Source: Herbidospora cretacea
GTDB taxonomy: Bacteria; Actinomycetota; Actinomycetes; Streptosporangiales; Streptosporangiaceae
NCBI RefSeq assembly: GCF_001570605.1
Contig: NZ_BBXG01000001.1
Coordinates: forward strand, 310,001 to 374,000
DNA: 64,000 nt
Direction: 5' to 3'
Shown here: one piece after another, positions 55,871-64,000 of the stretch
Layout of the letters: each line of letters opens with the position of its first letter
Position numbering within the stretch: position 1 is the stretch's first letter
Notes under the pieces: generated by a model
What the model saw: the letters and a program-made list of their open reading frames with translations, nothing else
Databases searched by the model: none
What the model was told of the DNA's origin: nothing
Translations under genes and position numbers: made by a program

Positions 55871-56046
55871 ATGGACGTCTCGGGCTTGGCGGCGGTGGCA
55901 CGTCATGAGTCAAGCAGGGTTTTTTGAACCGTAGACGCGTTCGGCGTGCGCGTCCTCCGACTGGGGACCCAGCGTGCCATAGGCCGGCAGCCATCCGACC
56001 TCTCAAGCCGTCCCTTCCGGAGATATATCGAAAGGGAAGCTCGGTG

Positions 56047-57195
56047 ATGGTGAAGCAGAGTCGGACAGGCGTCTGGTTCGTTGGGGTTCGTGGATCGGTG
56101 GCGACCACCGCCATGGCGGGTGCCGCCGCGGTGCGTCTGGGGCTCACCGCCCCCGTAGGCCTCGTGTCGGAACTGCCGGACTTCGCACAGCTTCCGCTAC
56201 CCGCTTTCGGGGAGCTCGTGTTCGGCGGCCACGACATCGTGGCGACGCCCCTGGCGAAGCGCGTGGAGCAGCTGACCAGCTCGGGGGTGGTCCCGGCCAA
56301 CATCGCCGCGGCGGTGCTGTCCGAGGTGACCGCGGTCGAGGCGGAGATCCGCGACGGCGTCCACGTGGAGGACGCGGTTCCGCAGCTCCAGGTCGTGGAG
56401 CGGCTGGCCGCCGACATCGCGGGCTTCCGCGACCGGCACGGGCTCGACCGGGTCGTCGTGATCAACGTGTCGTCGACGGAGCCGCCCAGCGCCTACCGTC
56501 CCGAGCACGACGACCTCACGGCGCTCACGAAGGCCATGGAGACCGACGCCTACGTGCTGCCGCCCAGTTCCGTGTACGCCTACGCCGCCTTCGAGGCCGG
56601 CTGCGCCTTCGTCGACTTCACCCCGTCGACCGGCGCCCGCCTGCCGGCCCTCGACGAGCTGGCGAAGTCGCGCGGCGTCCCGTACGCGGGCAGCGACGGC
56701 AAGACCGGTGAGACGCTCATGCGGTCGGCGCTCGCGCCGATGTTCACCACGCGGGCGCTGCGCGTCCTGTCGTGGTCGGGCACCAACCTGCTGGGCGGCG
56801 GCGACGGGGCGACCCTGGCCGACCCGGCGGCCGCGGCCAGCAAGACGGCCTCCAAGCAGCGGGGCATGGCGAAGATGCTCGGGTACTCCGCCGGGGGCGA
56901 CGTCCACATTGACTACGTTCCTGACCTGGGCGACTGGAAGACCGCCTGGGACCACATCCTGTTCGAGGGTTTCCTCGGCGTCCGGATGACGATGCAGTTC
57001 ACCTGGCAGGGCTGCGACTCGGCGCTGGCCGCCCCGCTCGTGCTCGACCTGGCCCGCTTCACCGCGTGGGCGCACGAGCAGGGCGAGTCGGGGGCGCTGG
57101 CCTCCCTCGGGTTCTTCTTCAAGGACCCGGTCGGCACCGACGAGCACCGGCTGCTCACGCAGTTCGACACGCTCAAGGATTGGGCCACCCGATGA
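56047..57195 (+). CDS. Inositol-3-phosphate synthase-family protein
   Basis: 382 residues. NAD-binding Rossmann start GVWFVGVRGSVATTAMAG, the substrate-binding region AGSDGKTGETLMRSALAPMF and NLLGGGDGATL follow the myo-inositol-phosphate synthase layout, though diverged from the primary-metabolism enzyme. It heads an operon with EboA, TatD and EboE homologues. It may make a cyclitol head group or signal used in that system, in place of the sugar-phosphate cyclase (EboD) of other bacteria; that is inference. ATG 56047 follows aagggaag; GTG 56044 is possible. Confidence 0.87.
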   Translation: MVKQSRTGVWFVGVRGSVATTAMAGAAAVRLGLTAPVGLVSELPDFAQLPLPAFGELVFGGHDIVATPLAKRVEQLTSSGVVPANIAAAVLSEVTAVEAEIRDGVHVEDAVPQLQVVERLAADIAGFRDRHGLDRVVVINVSSTEPPSAYRPEHDDLTALTKAMETDAYVLPPSSVYAYAAFEAGCAFVDFTPSTGARLPALDELAKSRGVPYAGSDGKTGETLMRSALAPMFTTRALRVLSWSGTNLLGGGDGATLADPAAAASKTASKQRGMAKMLGYSAGGDVHIDYVPDLGDWKTAWDHILFEGFLGVRMTMQFTWQGCDSALAAPLVLDLARFTAWAHEQGESGALASLGFFFKDPVGTDEHRLLTQFDTLKDWATR

Positions 57196-57794
57196 CGCCC
57201 GACGACCTGCGGGCCGCGCTCGACCTGACCCCCGAGGCGGAGGCCTGGCTCTCCGAGGGCCGGGCCAAGGTCGCCGCCGACCCGGCCAAGCTGGCGGTGC
57301 TGTTCCCGGCCGCCGGTCGCAAGGTCGGCCGGGGCCCCCTTCCGAGCCTGCCCGGCTGGACGGCCGACGACGCCGCCCGCGCCCTGCTGCTGGACGCGCT
57401 GCCGCAGCCCCGCGCGGAGGCCGTCGCCAGGGCGTACACCGAAGGGGACAACGCCGAGAAGCGGGCGGTGCTGCGCGCGCTGCCGGTCCTCGGCCTCGGT
57501 GACGACGGGCTGCCGCTGGTGCGCGACGCCCTGCGCACCAACGACACCCGGCTCGTGGCCGCCGCCATGGGCCCCTACGCCGCCGCCCGCCTCGACGACG
57601 AGGGCTGGCGGCACGGCGTGCTCAAGTGCGTGTTCGTCGGCGTCCCCCTGGCCGCGGTCGCGAATCTCGCCGACCGCGCGGACGCCGAGCTCGCCCGCAT
57701 GCTGACCGACTTCGCCGCAGAGCGCGAAGCGGCCGGCCGCGTGGTGCCCGACGACGTGCACCACGCGCTCACCCTCGTAGACCAGGAGTCCTAA
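57192..57794 (+). CDS. EboA-domain protein
   Basis: 200 residues, all helical, no catalytic motif, beginning LRAALDLTPEAEAWLSEGRAKV and containing GDNAEKRAVLRALPVLG and a C-terminal KCVFVGVPLAAVANL. The call rests on sequence style and on position between the inositol-phosphate-synthase-like and TatD genes, the known neighbourhood of EboA. Function unknown; the ebo operon has been linked to moving metabolites such as scytonemin precursors across the membrane in cyanobacteria. ATGA overlap with the previous gene. Confidence 0.75.
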   Translation: MTPDDLRAALDLTPEAEAWLSEGRAKVAADPAKLAVLFPAAGRKVGRGPLPSLPGWTADDAARALLLDALPQPRAEAVARAYTEGDNAEKRAVLRALPVLGLGDDGLPLVRDALRTNDTRLVAAAMGPYAAARLDDEGWRHGVLKCVFVGVPLAAVANLADRADAELARMLTDFAAEREAAGRVVPDDVHHALTLVDQES

Positions 57795-57796
57795 CC

Positions 57797-58654
57797 GTGC
57801 GCATCTTCGACCCGCACATCCACATGACGTCGCGGACGACGGACGACTACGAGGCCATGTACGCGGCCGGCGTGCGCGCCCTCGTCGAGCCCGCATTCTG
57901 GCTGGGCCAGCCGCGCACCGGGGTGCGGTCGTTCCTCGACTACTTCGACAGCCTCGTGGGCTGGGAGCCCTTCCGGGCCGCGCAGTTCGGCATCCGCCAC
58001 CACTGCACGATCGCGCTGAACCCGAAAGAGGCCAACGACCCGCGCTGCGTGGACGTGCTCGACGAGCTGCCCCGCTACCTCGCCAAGGACGGCGTGGTCG
58101 CGGTCGGCGAGGTCGGCTACGACTCCATGACCAAGGAGGAGGACGAGGCCTTCACGCGTCAGCTCGACTTGGCGAAGGAGCACGAGCTGCCGATCATGGT
58201 CCACACCCCCCACCGCGACAAGGCCGCCGGCACCAAGCGGACCCTCGACGTGGTGCGCGAGTCGGGCATCGCCCCCGGCATGGTCGTGGTCGACCACCTC
58301 AACGAGATGACCGTGAAGATGGTCGTCGAGTCGGGGAGCTGGGCCGCGTTCTCGATCTACCCCGACACCAAGATGGACGAGGACCGCATGGTCCGCATCC
58401 TCCAGGAGTTCGGCACCGACCGGATGCTGGTCAACTCGGCCGCCGACTGGGGGCGCAGCGACCCGCTGAAGACCCGCAAGACCGGCGACGCGATGCTGGC
58501 CGCCGGGTTCTCGGCCGACGACGTCGACAAGGTCCTGTGGCGCAACCCGGTCGAGTTCTACGCCCAGTCGGGCCGCCTCGACCTGTCGGACCTGAAGACC
58601 GACGAGACCTTCGAGGGCAACTCGGTGCTGCGCGGCGTGCGCAAGGACGCCTGA
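57797..58654 (+). CDS. TatD-family metal-dependent hydrolase (Ebo-associated)
   Basis: 285 residues, TIM-barrel hydrolase. Metal ligands: FDPHIHMTSR (HxH), Glu in AVGEVGYDSM, His in IMVHTPHR, VVDHLNEMT and the late Asp in VNSAADWGRSDP. Substrate in this setting is unknown; TatD relatives are nucleases, but the Ebo version is thought to act on a metabolite. Two bases behind EboA. Confidence 0.88.
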   Translation: MRIFDPHIHMTSRTTDDYEAMYAAGVRALVEPAFWLGQPRTGVRSFLDYFDSLVGWEPFRAAQFGIRHHCTIALNPKEANDPRCVDVLDELPRYLAKDGVVAVGEVGYDSMTKEEDEAFTRQLDLAKEHELPIMVHTPHRDKAAGTKRTLDVVRESGIAPGMVVVDHLNEMTVKMVVESGSWAAFSIYPDTKMDEDRMVRILQEFGTDRMLVNSAADWGRSDPLKTRKTGDAMLAAGFSADDVDKVLWRNPVEFYAQSGRLDLSDLKTDETFEGNSVLRGVRKDA

Positions 58655-58655
58655 C

Positions 58656-59807
58656 ATGCGGCTCCGCCATCCCGACGGCTCGACGGTGCACGTCGCGTAC
58701 TGCACCAACGTCCACCCCGCCGAGAACCTGGAAGGCGTCCTCGGCCAGCTCGCCCGGTTCGGCGAGCCGGTCAGGGAGGCCCTTGGCGTCGACCGCCTCG
58801 GCCTCGGCCTGTGGCTGGCGCGCGACGTCGCGACCGCCCTGGTGGAGGACCCGGTCCAGGTGGTCCGGCTCCGCCGCGAGCTCGCGGCCCGGGGGCTGGA
58901 GGTCGTGACGCTCAACGCCTTCCCCTACCGGGGGTTCCACGACCCGGTGGTGAAGCGGAAGGTGTACGTCCCCGACTGGACCACCCACGACCGCCTCCGC
59001 TACACGCTCGACTGCGCCTCGGTGCTGGCCGGGCTGCTGCCGGAGGACGCCGCGCGGGGGAGCGTCTCGACGCTGCCCCTGGCCTGGCGGACCGATTGGG
59101 ATGCCTCACGAGCGGCCCAGGCTCGGACGAGGCTGACCGAACTGTCCGAGGGGCTGGCCAAGCTGGCCGCCTCCAGCGGCCGGACCATCCGGGTCGCCCT
59201 CGAACCCGAGCCCGGCTGCGTCGTGGAGACCGTCGAGCAGGCGTGCGCGGAGTTCGCCGCGCTCGACCACGACTGGCTCGGCGTCTGCCTGGACGTCTGC
59301 CACCTGGCCGTCCAGTTCGAGGACCCGGTCGAGGCGCTGGCCAGGCTGGAGGACGCCGGGCTGCCGGTGGTGAAGACCCAGGCGTCCTGCGCCCTGCACG
59401 TGGAGGACCCCGCCGCCGCGAAGGAGGAGCTGGCCGCCTTCCACGAGGAGCGGTTCCTGCACCAGACGCGCGAGCGCGGCGGCGGTTCGTGCGACGACCT
59501 CGACGAGGCCCTCGCCGGCCTGCCCGGGGACGACGCGTGGCGGGTGCACTTCCACCTGCCGCTGCACGCCGACCCCGAGCCGCCGCTGTCGAGCACGAGC
59601 GGCGTCCTGAACAGCACGCTGGAGGCTCTCTTCGGCGGGCCCCGGGCGGTCACCGACCACGTGGAGGTCGAGACCTACACCTGGCAGGTGCTCCCCGAGG
59701 ACCGCCGCCCGCAGGGTGACGCGGGCCTGGTGGCCGGGCTGGCCGCCGAGCTCGCCTGGACGCGCGACCGCCTGGTCGCGCTCGGACTGGAGGACGTGTC
59801 CCGATGA
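58656..59807 (+). CDS. EboE-like protein (xylose-isomerase-like TIM barrel)
   Basis: 383 residues. AP-endonuclease/xylose-isomerase fold: CTNVHPAENLEG, TLNAFPYRGFHDPVVKRKVY, VALEPEPGCVVET and VCLDVCHLAVQFEDP with metal-ligand-type Glu, His and Asp. This is the family called metabolite traffic protein EboE. It directly follows the TatD-like gene and overlaps the CopC-domain gene by ATGA. Confidence 0.88.
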   Translation: MRLRHPDGSTVHVAYCTNVHPAENLEGVLGQLARFGEPVREALGVDRLGLGLWLARDVATALVEDPVQVVRLRRELAARGLEVVTLNAFPYRGFHDPVVKRKVYVPDWTTHDRLRYTLDCASVLAGLLPEDAARGSVSTLPLAWRTDWDASRAAQARTRLTELSEGLAKLAASSGRTIRVALEPEPGCVVETVEQACAEFAALDHDWLGVCLDVCHLAVQFEDPVEALARLEDAGLPVVKTQASCALHVEDPAAAKEELAAFHEERFLHQTRERGGGSCDDLDEALAGLPGDDAWRVHFHLPLHADPEPPLSSTSGVLNSTLEALFGGPRAVTDHVEVETYTWQVLPEDRRPQGDAGLVAGLAAELAWTRDRLVALGLEDVSR

Positions 59808-60652
59808 CGAGATGGCTGGCCCGGTTGCTGATCGCGGTGCTCTGCCTGGGCACGACGACGGTCCTCCTGGAGGGCCCGGCGTTCGCCCACGGCCAGCTCG
59901 TCGAGTCGACCCCCGAGAAGGGCGGCACCCTCGCCGACCCGGTCCAGACCCTGACGATGTGGTTCACCGAGGCGCCGCCCCGCAACGCCCACTTCACCGT
60001 GACCGGGCCGGACGGGAAGCGCGTCGAGAAGCCGTGGCTGGTCGGGGCGACGAAGCGGCTCGACGAGCCGGTCACCGAGCTCTTCCTGGTCGACGGGAAG
60101 TGGGAGCCCAGGCTCTACCACGAGGGCTACTCGGTCGAGCTCCCGGTGGCCTACTGGCCCAAGGCCGGCGAGTACTCCGTCGACTACCTCTCGATCGCCA
60201 GCGACGGCGAGCAGGTCAAGGGCCAGCTGAAGTTCACCTACGCCGGCAAGCCCACCAAGGCCCCCGAAGGCTGGAAGGCGCCCGACCACGGCCCCGACCC
60301 CGGTCTGCTCGCCGCGCTGGAGGCCGCCCACGAGCAGGACCGGAACCAGCAGCAGGCGCCCGTGCCGACGACGGACACCACCACGTCGACCCAGGTCCTG
60401 CCGACGACCGCGCCCAGCGCGGCGCCGTCCCCGGTGGCGGCGCCCGCCACCGGGGACGACAGCCCGCTGGTGTGGCTGATCCCGGTCGTGCTGGGCGTCG
60501 GCGTGGTGTTCCTGCTGGCGCGGGCGATGCGGCGGCCGCCGGCGAAGAAGCCCGGCCCGAAGTCCGCCGGTAAGCCGGCCGGGAAGTCCGCCGGGAAGTC
60601 CGGCAATCCCGCGAAGAACGCCGCGACCAAGGTCAGCGCGAAGAAACGTTAA
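59804..60652 (+). CDS. CopC-domain exported membrane-anchored protein
   Basis: 282 residues. Sec signal (cleavage after PAFA), mature N-terminus HGQLVESTPEKGGTLADPVQ, i.e. the CopC fold whose N-terminal His is a copper ligand. A Thr/Pro linker (about 185-215), one membrane span (about 223-241) and a Lys-rich cytosolic tail with KSAGK-like repeats follow. It probably binds copper outside the membrane. It is translationally coupled to EboE, tying the two functions together. Confidence 0.87.
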   Translation: MTRWLARLLIAVLCLGTTTVLLEGPAFAHGQLVESTPEKGGTLADPVQTLTMWFTEAPPRNAHFTVTGPDGKRVEKPWLVGATKRLDEPVTELFLVDGKWEPRLYHEGYSVELPVAYWPKAGEYSVDYLSIASDGEQVKGQLKFTYAGKPTKAPEGWKAPDHGPDPGLLAALEAAHEQDRNQQQAPVPTTDTTTSTQVLPTTAPSAAPSPVAAPATGDDSPLVWLIPVVLGVGVVFLLARAMRRPPAKKPGPKSAGKPAGKSAGKSGNPAKNAATKVSAKKR

Positions 60653-60664
60653 GTGGAGAACCCC

Positions 60665-61009
60665 ATGAAATTCCTCGCCGCGCTGTTCGTGGCGGTTTTG
60701 GCGCTGACGGGCTGCGCCACCGGCGGTCCCGCCGCCGCGGTCGGCCCGATCAAGGAGATCACCGTCACGATCTCCGGCAAGAAGGTCAGCCCGCCCCCCG
60801 GCCGGATCGAGGTCCGCCTCAACCAGGGCGTCAAGATCACCGTGACGAGCGACGTCGCCGACGAGGCGCACGTCCACGGGTACGACAAGGCCGCGACCCT
60901 GCTGCCGAACCACCCCTCGGTGATCTCGTTCCTGGCCGACACGACAGGGCTGTTCGAGGTGGAGACGCACGACCAGGACCTCCAGCTCTTCCAGCTCGTG
61001 GTGAGCTGA
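60665..61009 (+). CDS. Cupredoxin-like lipoprotein
   Basis: 114 residues from the ATG at 60665 (ggag six bases ahead). Lipobox LALTGC. The mature domain reads EITVTISGKKVSPPPGRIEV and ends FEVETHDQDLQLFQLVV, a cupredoxin-like beta sandwich; His residues lie in EAHVHGYD and ETHDQD. The classic Cys-x-x-x-x-His-type blue-copper loop is not seen. Its stop overlaps the next start (TGATG). Confidence 0.82.
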   Translation: MKFLAALFVAVLALTGCATGGPAAAVGPIKEITVTISGKKVSPPPGRIEVRLNQGVKITVTSDVADEAHVHGYDKAATLLPNHPSVISFLADTTGLFEVETHDQDLQLFQLVVS

Positions 61010-62292
61010 TGCTGCTGGCCCACGGGGTGGGCGGCCGTCAGGACCTGCCCATCCCGTTCTCCGCCGCCCTCATCGGCGCGATCATCTGCCTCGTGGTGTC
61101 GTTCGCCGCGCTGGGGTTCCTCTGGCGGGAGCCCCGGCTCGGCGCCGGCCTCGACGACGCCCGGCCGCTGCCGGGGTTCCTCCAGTGGCGGGTGCCCGAG
61201 TGGGTGTGGCGGGCCGTCGGCCTGGTAGCGACGGCGTACTTCCTGATCGGGTTCTTCGGCCCCGACGACGCCGACAACCCGGTGGCCGGGGTGGTCTACG
61301 TCCTGTTCTGGGTCGGTCTGGTGCCGCTGTCGCTGCTGTTCGGCGGCGTCTGGCGGCTGTTCAACCCGTTGCGGACCGTCGTGCTGCTGGTCCGGGGCGA
61401 GCGGTCGTCCCGGCCGCTGCCCGACGCGGTGGGCTACTGGCCCGCCGCCGCCGGCCTCTTCGCGTTCGTCTGGCTGGAGCTGGTCGCCCCCGGGCGCGTG
61501 ACGCTGCCCGTCATCGGGGGATGGCTCTCCCTGTACGCCCTCGCGATGCTCGCCGGCGGTCTCGTCTACGGCGTGAGGTGGTTCGACAAGGGCGACACGT
61601 TCGAGGTCTACAGCGACCTGGCCGGCCGGCTCTCACCGATCGCCCGCCGGGACGACGGCGTGCTGGTGTGGCGCAACCCCCTCGACGGCATGGCGACCCT
61701 GCGCCCCGCGCCGGGCCTCACCGTCCTGGTGATCGTGCTGCTCGGCTCGACCATGTACGACAGCGTCTCCAACGCCCCGTTCTGGGTCAGGTTCGTCCAG
61801 GAGAACAGCCTCCCGGCGCCGGTGACGGGGACCTTCGGGCTGGTGGTCGTGATCCTGCTCGTGCTGGGCGCGTACCTGCTGTCGACCCGGCTGGCCGGGC
61901 GGCGCGGGATGGCCGAGCAGGGCCGGACGGCGGGCGAGATCGCCCACTCGATCGTGCCGATCGCGATCGGCTACATCGTGGCCCACTACTTCACCCTGCT
62001 CCTGTACGAGGGCCAGCGCACCCTCGCCCTGCTGTCCGACCCCCTGGTGACCGGCGCCAACTGGCTCGGCACCGCCGACTGGACCATCCAGTCGGCGTTC
62101 CTGACGCCCGCGGCCGTGGCCATGCTCCAGGTCACCTTGATCGTCATCGGCCACGTCCTCGGCACGGCCCTGGCCCACGACCGGGCGCTGGTGCTGTTCC
62201 CCCGGCGGACGGCGGTGGCGGGCCAGGTCCCGCTGCTGGTCCTGATGGTCGTCTACACCGTGACGGGGCTCATGCTGCTGTTCGCGGCATAG
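61009..62292 (+). CDS. Polytopic membrane protein of unknown function
   Basis: 427 residues with about ten hydrophobic spans and several His near membrane faces (MLLAHGVGG at the start; VAHYFTLLLYEGQ; VIGHVLGTALAHD). No family is certain; I recall relatives annotated as fenitrothion hydrolase, but I would not rely on it. It is the last gene of the Ebo/CopC operon, so a role with copper-binding or metabolite export is possible. Its 3' end overlaps the convergent gene by 23 bases. Confidence 0.8.
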   Translation: MLLAHGVGGRQDLPIPFSAALIGAIICLVVSFAALGFLWREPRLGAGLDDARPLPGFLQWRVPEWVWRAVGLVATAYFLIGFFGPDDADNPVAGVVYVLFWVGLVPLSLLFGGVWRLFNPLRTVVLLVRGERSSRPLPDAVGYWPAAAGLFAFVWLELVAPGRVTLPVIGGWLSLYALAMLAGGLVYGVRWFDKGDTFEVYSDLAGRLSPIARRDDGVLVWRNPLDGMATLRPAPGLTVLVIVLLGSTMYDSVSNAPFWVRFVQENSLPAPVTGTFGLVVVILLVLGAYLLSTRLAGRRGMAEQGRTAGEIAHSIVPIAIGYIVAHYFTLLLYEGQRTLALLSDPLVTGANWLGTADWTIQSAFLTPAAVAMLQVTLIVIGHVLGTALAHDRALVLFPRRTAVAGQVPLLVLMVVYTVTGLMLLFAA

Positions 62293-62827
62293 AACGGGCC
62301 ACCCGGAAGCCGAGATCGTCGATCTTGAACGTCGGGTGGCTCTTGCGGCGGCACGACGCCCGCAGCGCCCTGGGGCCGTCGTGCGCGCCGCCGCCCCGGA
62401 AGACCCGGTACTCGCCGTAGACCTCCGGGTCGTAGAGGTCGGACGTCCACTCCCAGACGTTGCCGATCATGTCGTACAGACCCCAGGCGTTGGGCTCCTT
62501 GAGCCCGGCCTCCCTCACCTCGCCGTGCCCGTTTCCGGCGTGCCAGGCGATGGCGTCGAGGTCCCCGTAGCGGTCGCCCCGGGACCCGGCCCGGCACGCG
62601 TACTCCCACTCGGCCTCGGTCGGCAGCCGGAACCCGTGGCGCTCGCAGTAGTCGCGGGCGTCGAACCAGGAGACGTCGGTGACTGGGCGGCGGTCGCCGG
62701 GGACGCCGTGGAACTCCTCCCGGGTCACCGGGCAGGCGGCGAGCAGGAACGGCTCGATCTCCACCGTCCACCCGGTGTTGCTCGCCTCGTCGCGGAGCAG
62801 GATCACCCCGCCCGGGATCTCGATCAT
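62270..62827 (-). CDS. Formylglycine-generating-enzyme-like (SUMF1) protein without catalytic Cys pair
   Basis: 185 residues. Family motifs PVTREEF, PVTDVSWFDARDYCERHGFR, LPTEAEWEYACRAG, GLYDMIGNVWEWTSDLYDP and LGFRVARS are clear. The two Cys that bind copper in true formylglycine-generating enzymes (in the RGGS-x-x-C-x4-C region) are not present: here the stretch is FRGGGAHDGPRALRASC. The protein is therefore probably not a sulfatase activator. It overlaps the DUF427 gene by one base. Confidence 0.87.
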   Translation of the reverse strand: MIEIPGGVILLRDEASNTGWTVEIEPFLLAACPVTREEFHGVPGDRRPVTDVSWFDARDYCERHGFRLPTEAEWEYACRAGSRGDRYGDLDAIAWHAGNGHGEVREAGLKEPNAWGLYDMIGNVWEWTSDLYDPEVYGEYRVFRGGGAHDGPRALRASCRRKSHPTFKIDDLGFRVARSMPRTAA

Positions 62828-63561
62828 CAGGAGAACTTGGTCTTCGGCCGGGTCTCCAGCTCACCGTCGACGTAGATGTCGAGCTTCTCGTTGTAGAACG
62901 CGACCAGCCCGGCGATCTTCTGGCTCTCCGGCAGCGGCGTCCGGTAGGACCAGGCGAGATCCTCGCGGCCGTTCACCGACCAGTACTCCGCCGACCCCTT
63001 GTAGGGGCAGTGCGTCACCGTGTCGGTCGCCTCCAGCAGGTCGAACCTGACGTCGGTCTTCGGCAGGTAGTAGCGGGCCGGCAGCCCGGTCTCGAAGAGG
63101 ATCCGCCCGTTGCGCGACTCGGCGACGGTCTGGCCGTCCACCTCGACCCGGATGTGCCGCGACGACGGCAGGATGTCGATCCTCGTGTACGGGTCGCGCG
63201 CGTGGAAGAACACCTCCTCGTCCTCCTCGAACCAGGAGTCCATGGAGTCCCAGTCGAAGCGGATGTACTCCCGGATCTCCTCGATCGGCGAGTCGGCGTA
63301 GACCAGCCCGGTCGCCTCCCTGCCTCCCGAGGTGACGGTGTAGAGAGTGGCGTCGCCCCGCGAGGGCGAGTGGGGGCCGGGGCCCGACTCCTTGAGCGCC
63401 CCGGGCGCCACGTCCTTCAGCGGGAAGTAGTAGGTCGGGTAGTAGGGCGCCTCCCACACGAACAGCGCCGACGACGTGTCGGCCACCGGCAGGCCACCGA
63501 GGTAGACCCGCACACGCTTGGCCGTCGGCTCCAGCCGGACACGGCCTCTGGTTGTCGTCAT
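62827..63561 (-). CDS. Double DUF427-domain protein
   Basis: 244 residues from the ATG at 63561. Two DUF427 units: residues about 10-100 (RVYLGGLPVADTSSALFVWE, PTYYFPLKDV) and 130-235 (RVEVDGQTVAESRNGRILFE, ARYYLPKTDVRFDLLEATDT). Function unknown. Its start overlaps the amidase stop (ATGA) so the two are coupled. Confidence 0.88.
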   Translation of the reverse strand: MTTTRGRVRLEPTAKRVRVYLGGLPVADTSSALFVWEAPYYPTYYFPLKDVAPGALKESGPGPHSPSRGDATLYTVTSGGREATGLVYADSPIEEIREYIRFDWDSMDSWFEEDEEVFFHARDPYTRIDILPSSRHIRVEVDGQTVAESRNGRILFETGLPARYYLPKTDVRFDLLEATDTVTHCPYKGSAEYWSVNGREDLAWSYRTPLPESQKIAGLVAFYNEKLDIYVDGELETRPKTKFS

Positions 63562-64000
63562 ACCGGCGGAAACCCACCCGGCTGACCCGATATTCCACCC
63601 GGAAACCGGTCCTTCCACGGCATCGCCTCCTCCAGGCGGGCGGCGATCCGGAACAGCAGGTCCTCTCTTCCGTACGGGGCGGCGATCTGGACGCCGGCGG
63701 GCAGCCCGTCGCGGCTGTGGCCCAGCGGGAGGCTGATCGCGGGCTGGCCCGAGACGTTGAAGACCATGGTGAACGGGCCGTAGTCGAACATCGAGGTCAG
63801 CCACGTCGTCAGGGTGTGATCGGGGTCGTCGTAGCGGAGGGTGCCGTGGGGGGCGGGGAGGCGGGCCAGGGTCGGGGTGACGAGCAGGTCGTGGGCGGTG
63901 AAGAAGCGGGCCGTCGAGCGGGTGACCCGGTTCTGGGCGGCGAAGGCGGCCATCAGGTCCAGCGCGCCGTACTCCCCGGCCACCTTCAGGACCTGGCGGG
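63558..64000 (-). CDS. Amidase signature family protein, C-terminal part
   Basis: The frame is open through base 64000, so the gene begins outside the window. The visible 147 residues include HDLLVTPTLA, FNVSGQPAISLPLGHSRDGL and AGVQIAAPYGREDLLFRIAA, the typical end of amidase-signature enzymes. The catalytic Ser-cisSer-Lys triad lies in the missing part. Confidence 0.9.
   Translation of the reverse strand, partial: RQVLKVAGEYGALDLMAAFAAQNRVTRSTARFFTAHDLLVTPTLARLPAPHGTLRYDDPDHTLTTWLTSMFDYGPFTMVFNVSGQPAISLPLGHSRDGLPAGVQIAAPYGREDLLFRIAARLEEAMPWKDRFPGGISGQPGGFPPV

Noticed and set aside
62270-62827. A sulfatase-activating formylglycine-generating enzyme
   Set aside because: The two active-site cysteines are absent and no sulfatase gene is present.
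1-64000. CRISPR arrays, tRNA/rRNA genes, insertion sequences or prophage genes
   Set aside because: I saw no regularly spaced repeats, no transposase or integrase motifs and no recognisable structural RNA sequence.

Overview
The window is high-GC DNA with GTG/ATG starts, ATGA gene overlaps, SARP and LuxR/LAL regulators, an acyl-CoA carboxylase with an epsilon subunit, and rare TTA leucine codons. This points to a filamentous actinomycete. A Streptosporangiaceae-like genus would fit, but that is inference; no rRNA or housekeeping marker is present to settle it. I saw no tRNA, rRNA, CRISPR array or insertion sequence.

Bases 1 to about 24.8 kb are the downstream end of a type I modular polyketide cluster. 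Two PKS proteins (the first cut by the window edge) supply a malonyl-type KS-AT-KR-ACP module and a terminal malonyl-type KS-AT-ACP-TE module. A type II thioesterase and a cytochrome P450 follow in the same direction. Then come a divergent ABC exporter pair, a large LuxR (LAL) regulator, a complete acyl-CoA carboxylase set (beta, epsilon, alpha) for extender supply, a phosphopantetheinyl transferase that activates the ACPs, a small DUF5988-like protein, an AfsR-type SARP regulator and a small secreted Pro-rich peptide. Both large regulators carry one TTA codon, so bldA-type translational control of the cluster is plausible.

From 25.0 to 28.9 kb a transthyretin-fold protein that has lost the 5-hydroxyisourate hydrolase catalytic residues is tightly coupled to a divergent 2-isopropylmalate synthase, followed by a helical-repeat protein and a GNAT enzyme. 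This may be the cluster edge or a separate small operon.

From 28.9 to 38.6 kb there are two thiolase-family proteins, a DUF1295 membrane protein, a carotenoid-oxygenase-family enzyme and an internally duplicated HxlR-like/zinc-knuckle regulator. These are followed by an AAA ATPase behind a striking GATA/TATC operator, an EamA exporter with a divergent MarR regulator and palindromic operators, and a Tat-exported DUF839 protein. From 38.7 to 43.0 kb lie a rifampin-phosphotransferase-like PEP/ATP enzyme, a YchJ protein, an RlmG-like methyltransferase and a deaminase.

From 43.0 to 50.0 kb is a sugar or sugar-acid uptake and catabolism locus: ABC binding protein and two permeases, a rare TetR-LacI fusion regulator, a ManD-like enolase-superfamily dehydratase and an NAD-dependent dehydrogenase. 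LacI-type palindromes lie upstream of the catabolic pair. From 50.0 to 55.8 kb is a mixed set: LGFP-like secreted protein, KptA, GH128 glucanase, Nudix, GNAT, an EF-hand microprotein, an ECF-like sigma factor and its membrane partner.

From 56.0 to 62.3 kb is a tightly packed operon: inositol-phosphate-synthase-like enzyme, EboA, TatD-like hydrolase, EboE, CopC-domain protein, cupredoxin-like lipoprotein and polytopic membrane protein. It looks like an actinobacterial variant of the Ebo metabolite-export system joined to copper-type exported proteins. The window ends in a formylglycine-generating-enzyme-like protein without the catalytic cysteines, a double DUF427 protein and a truncated amidase.
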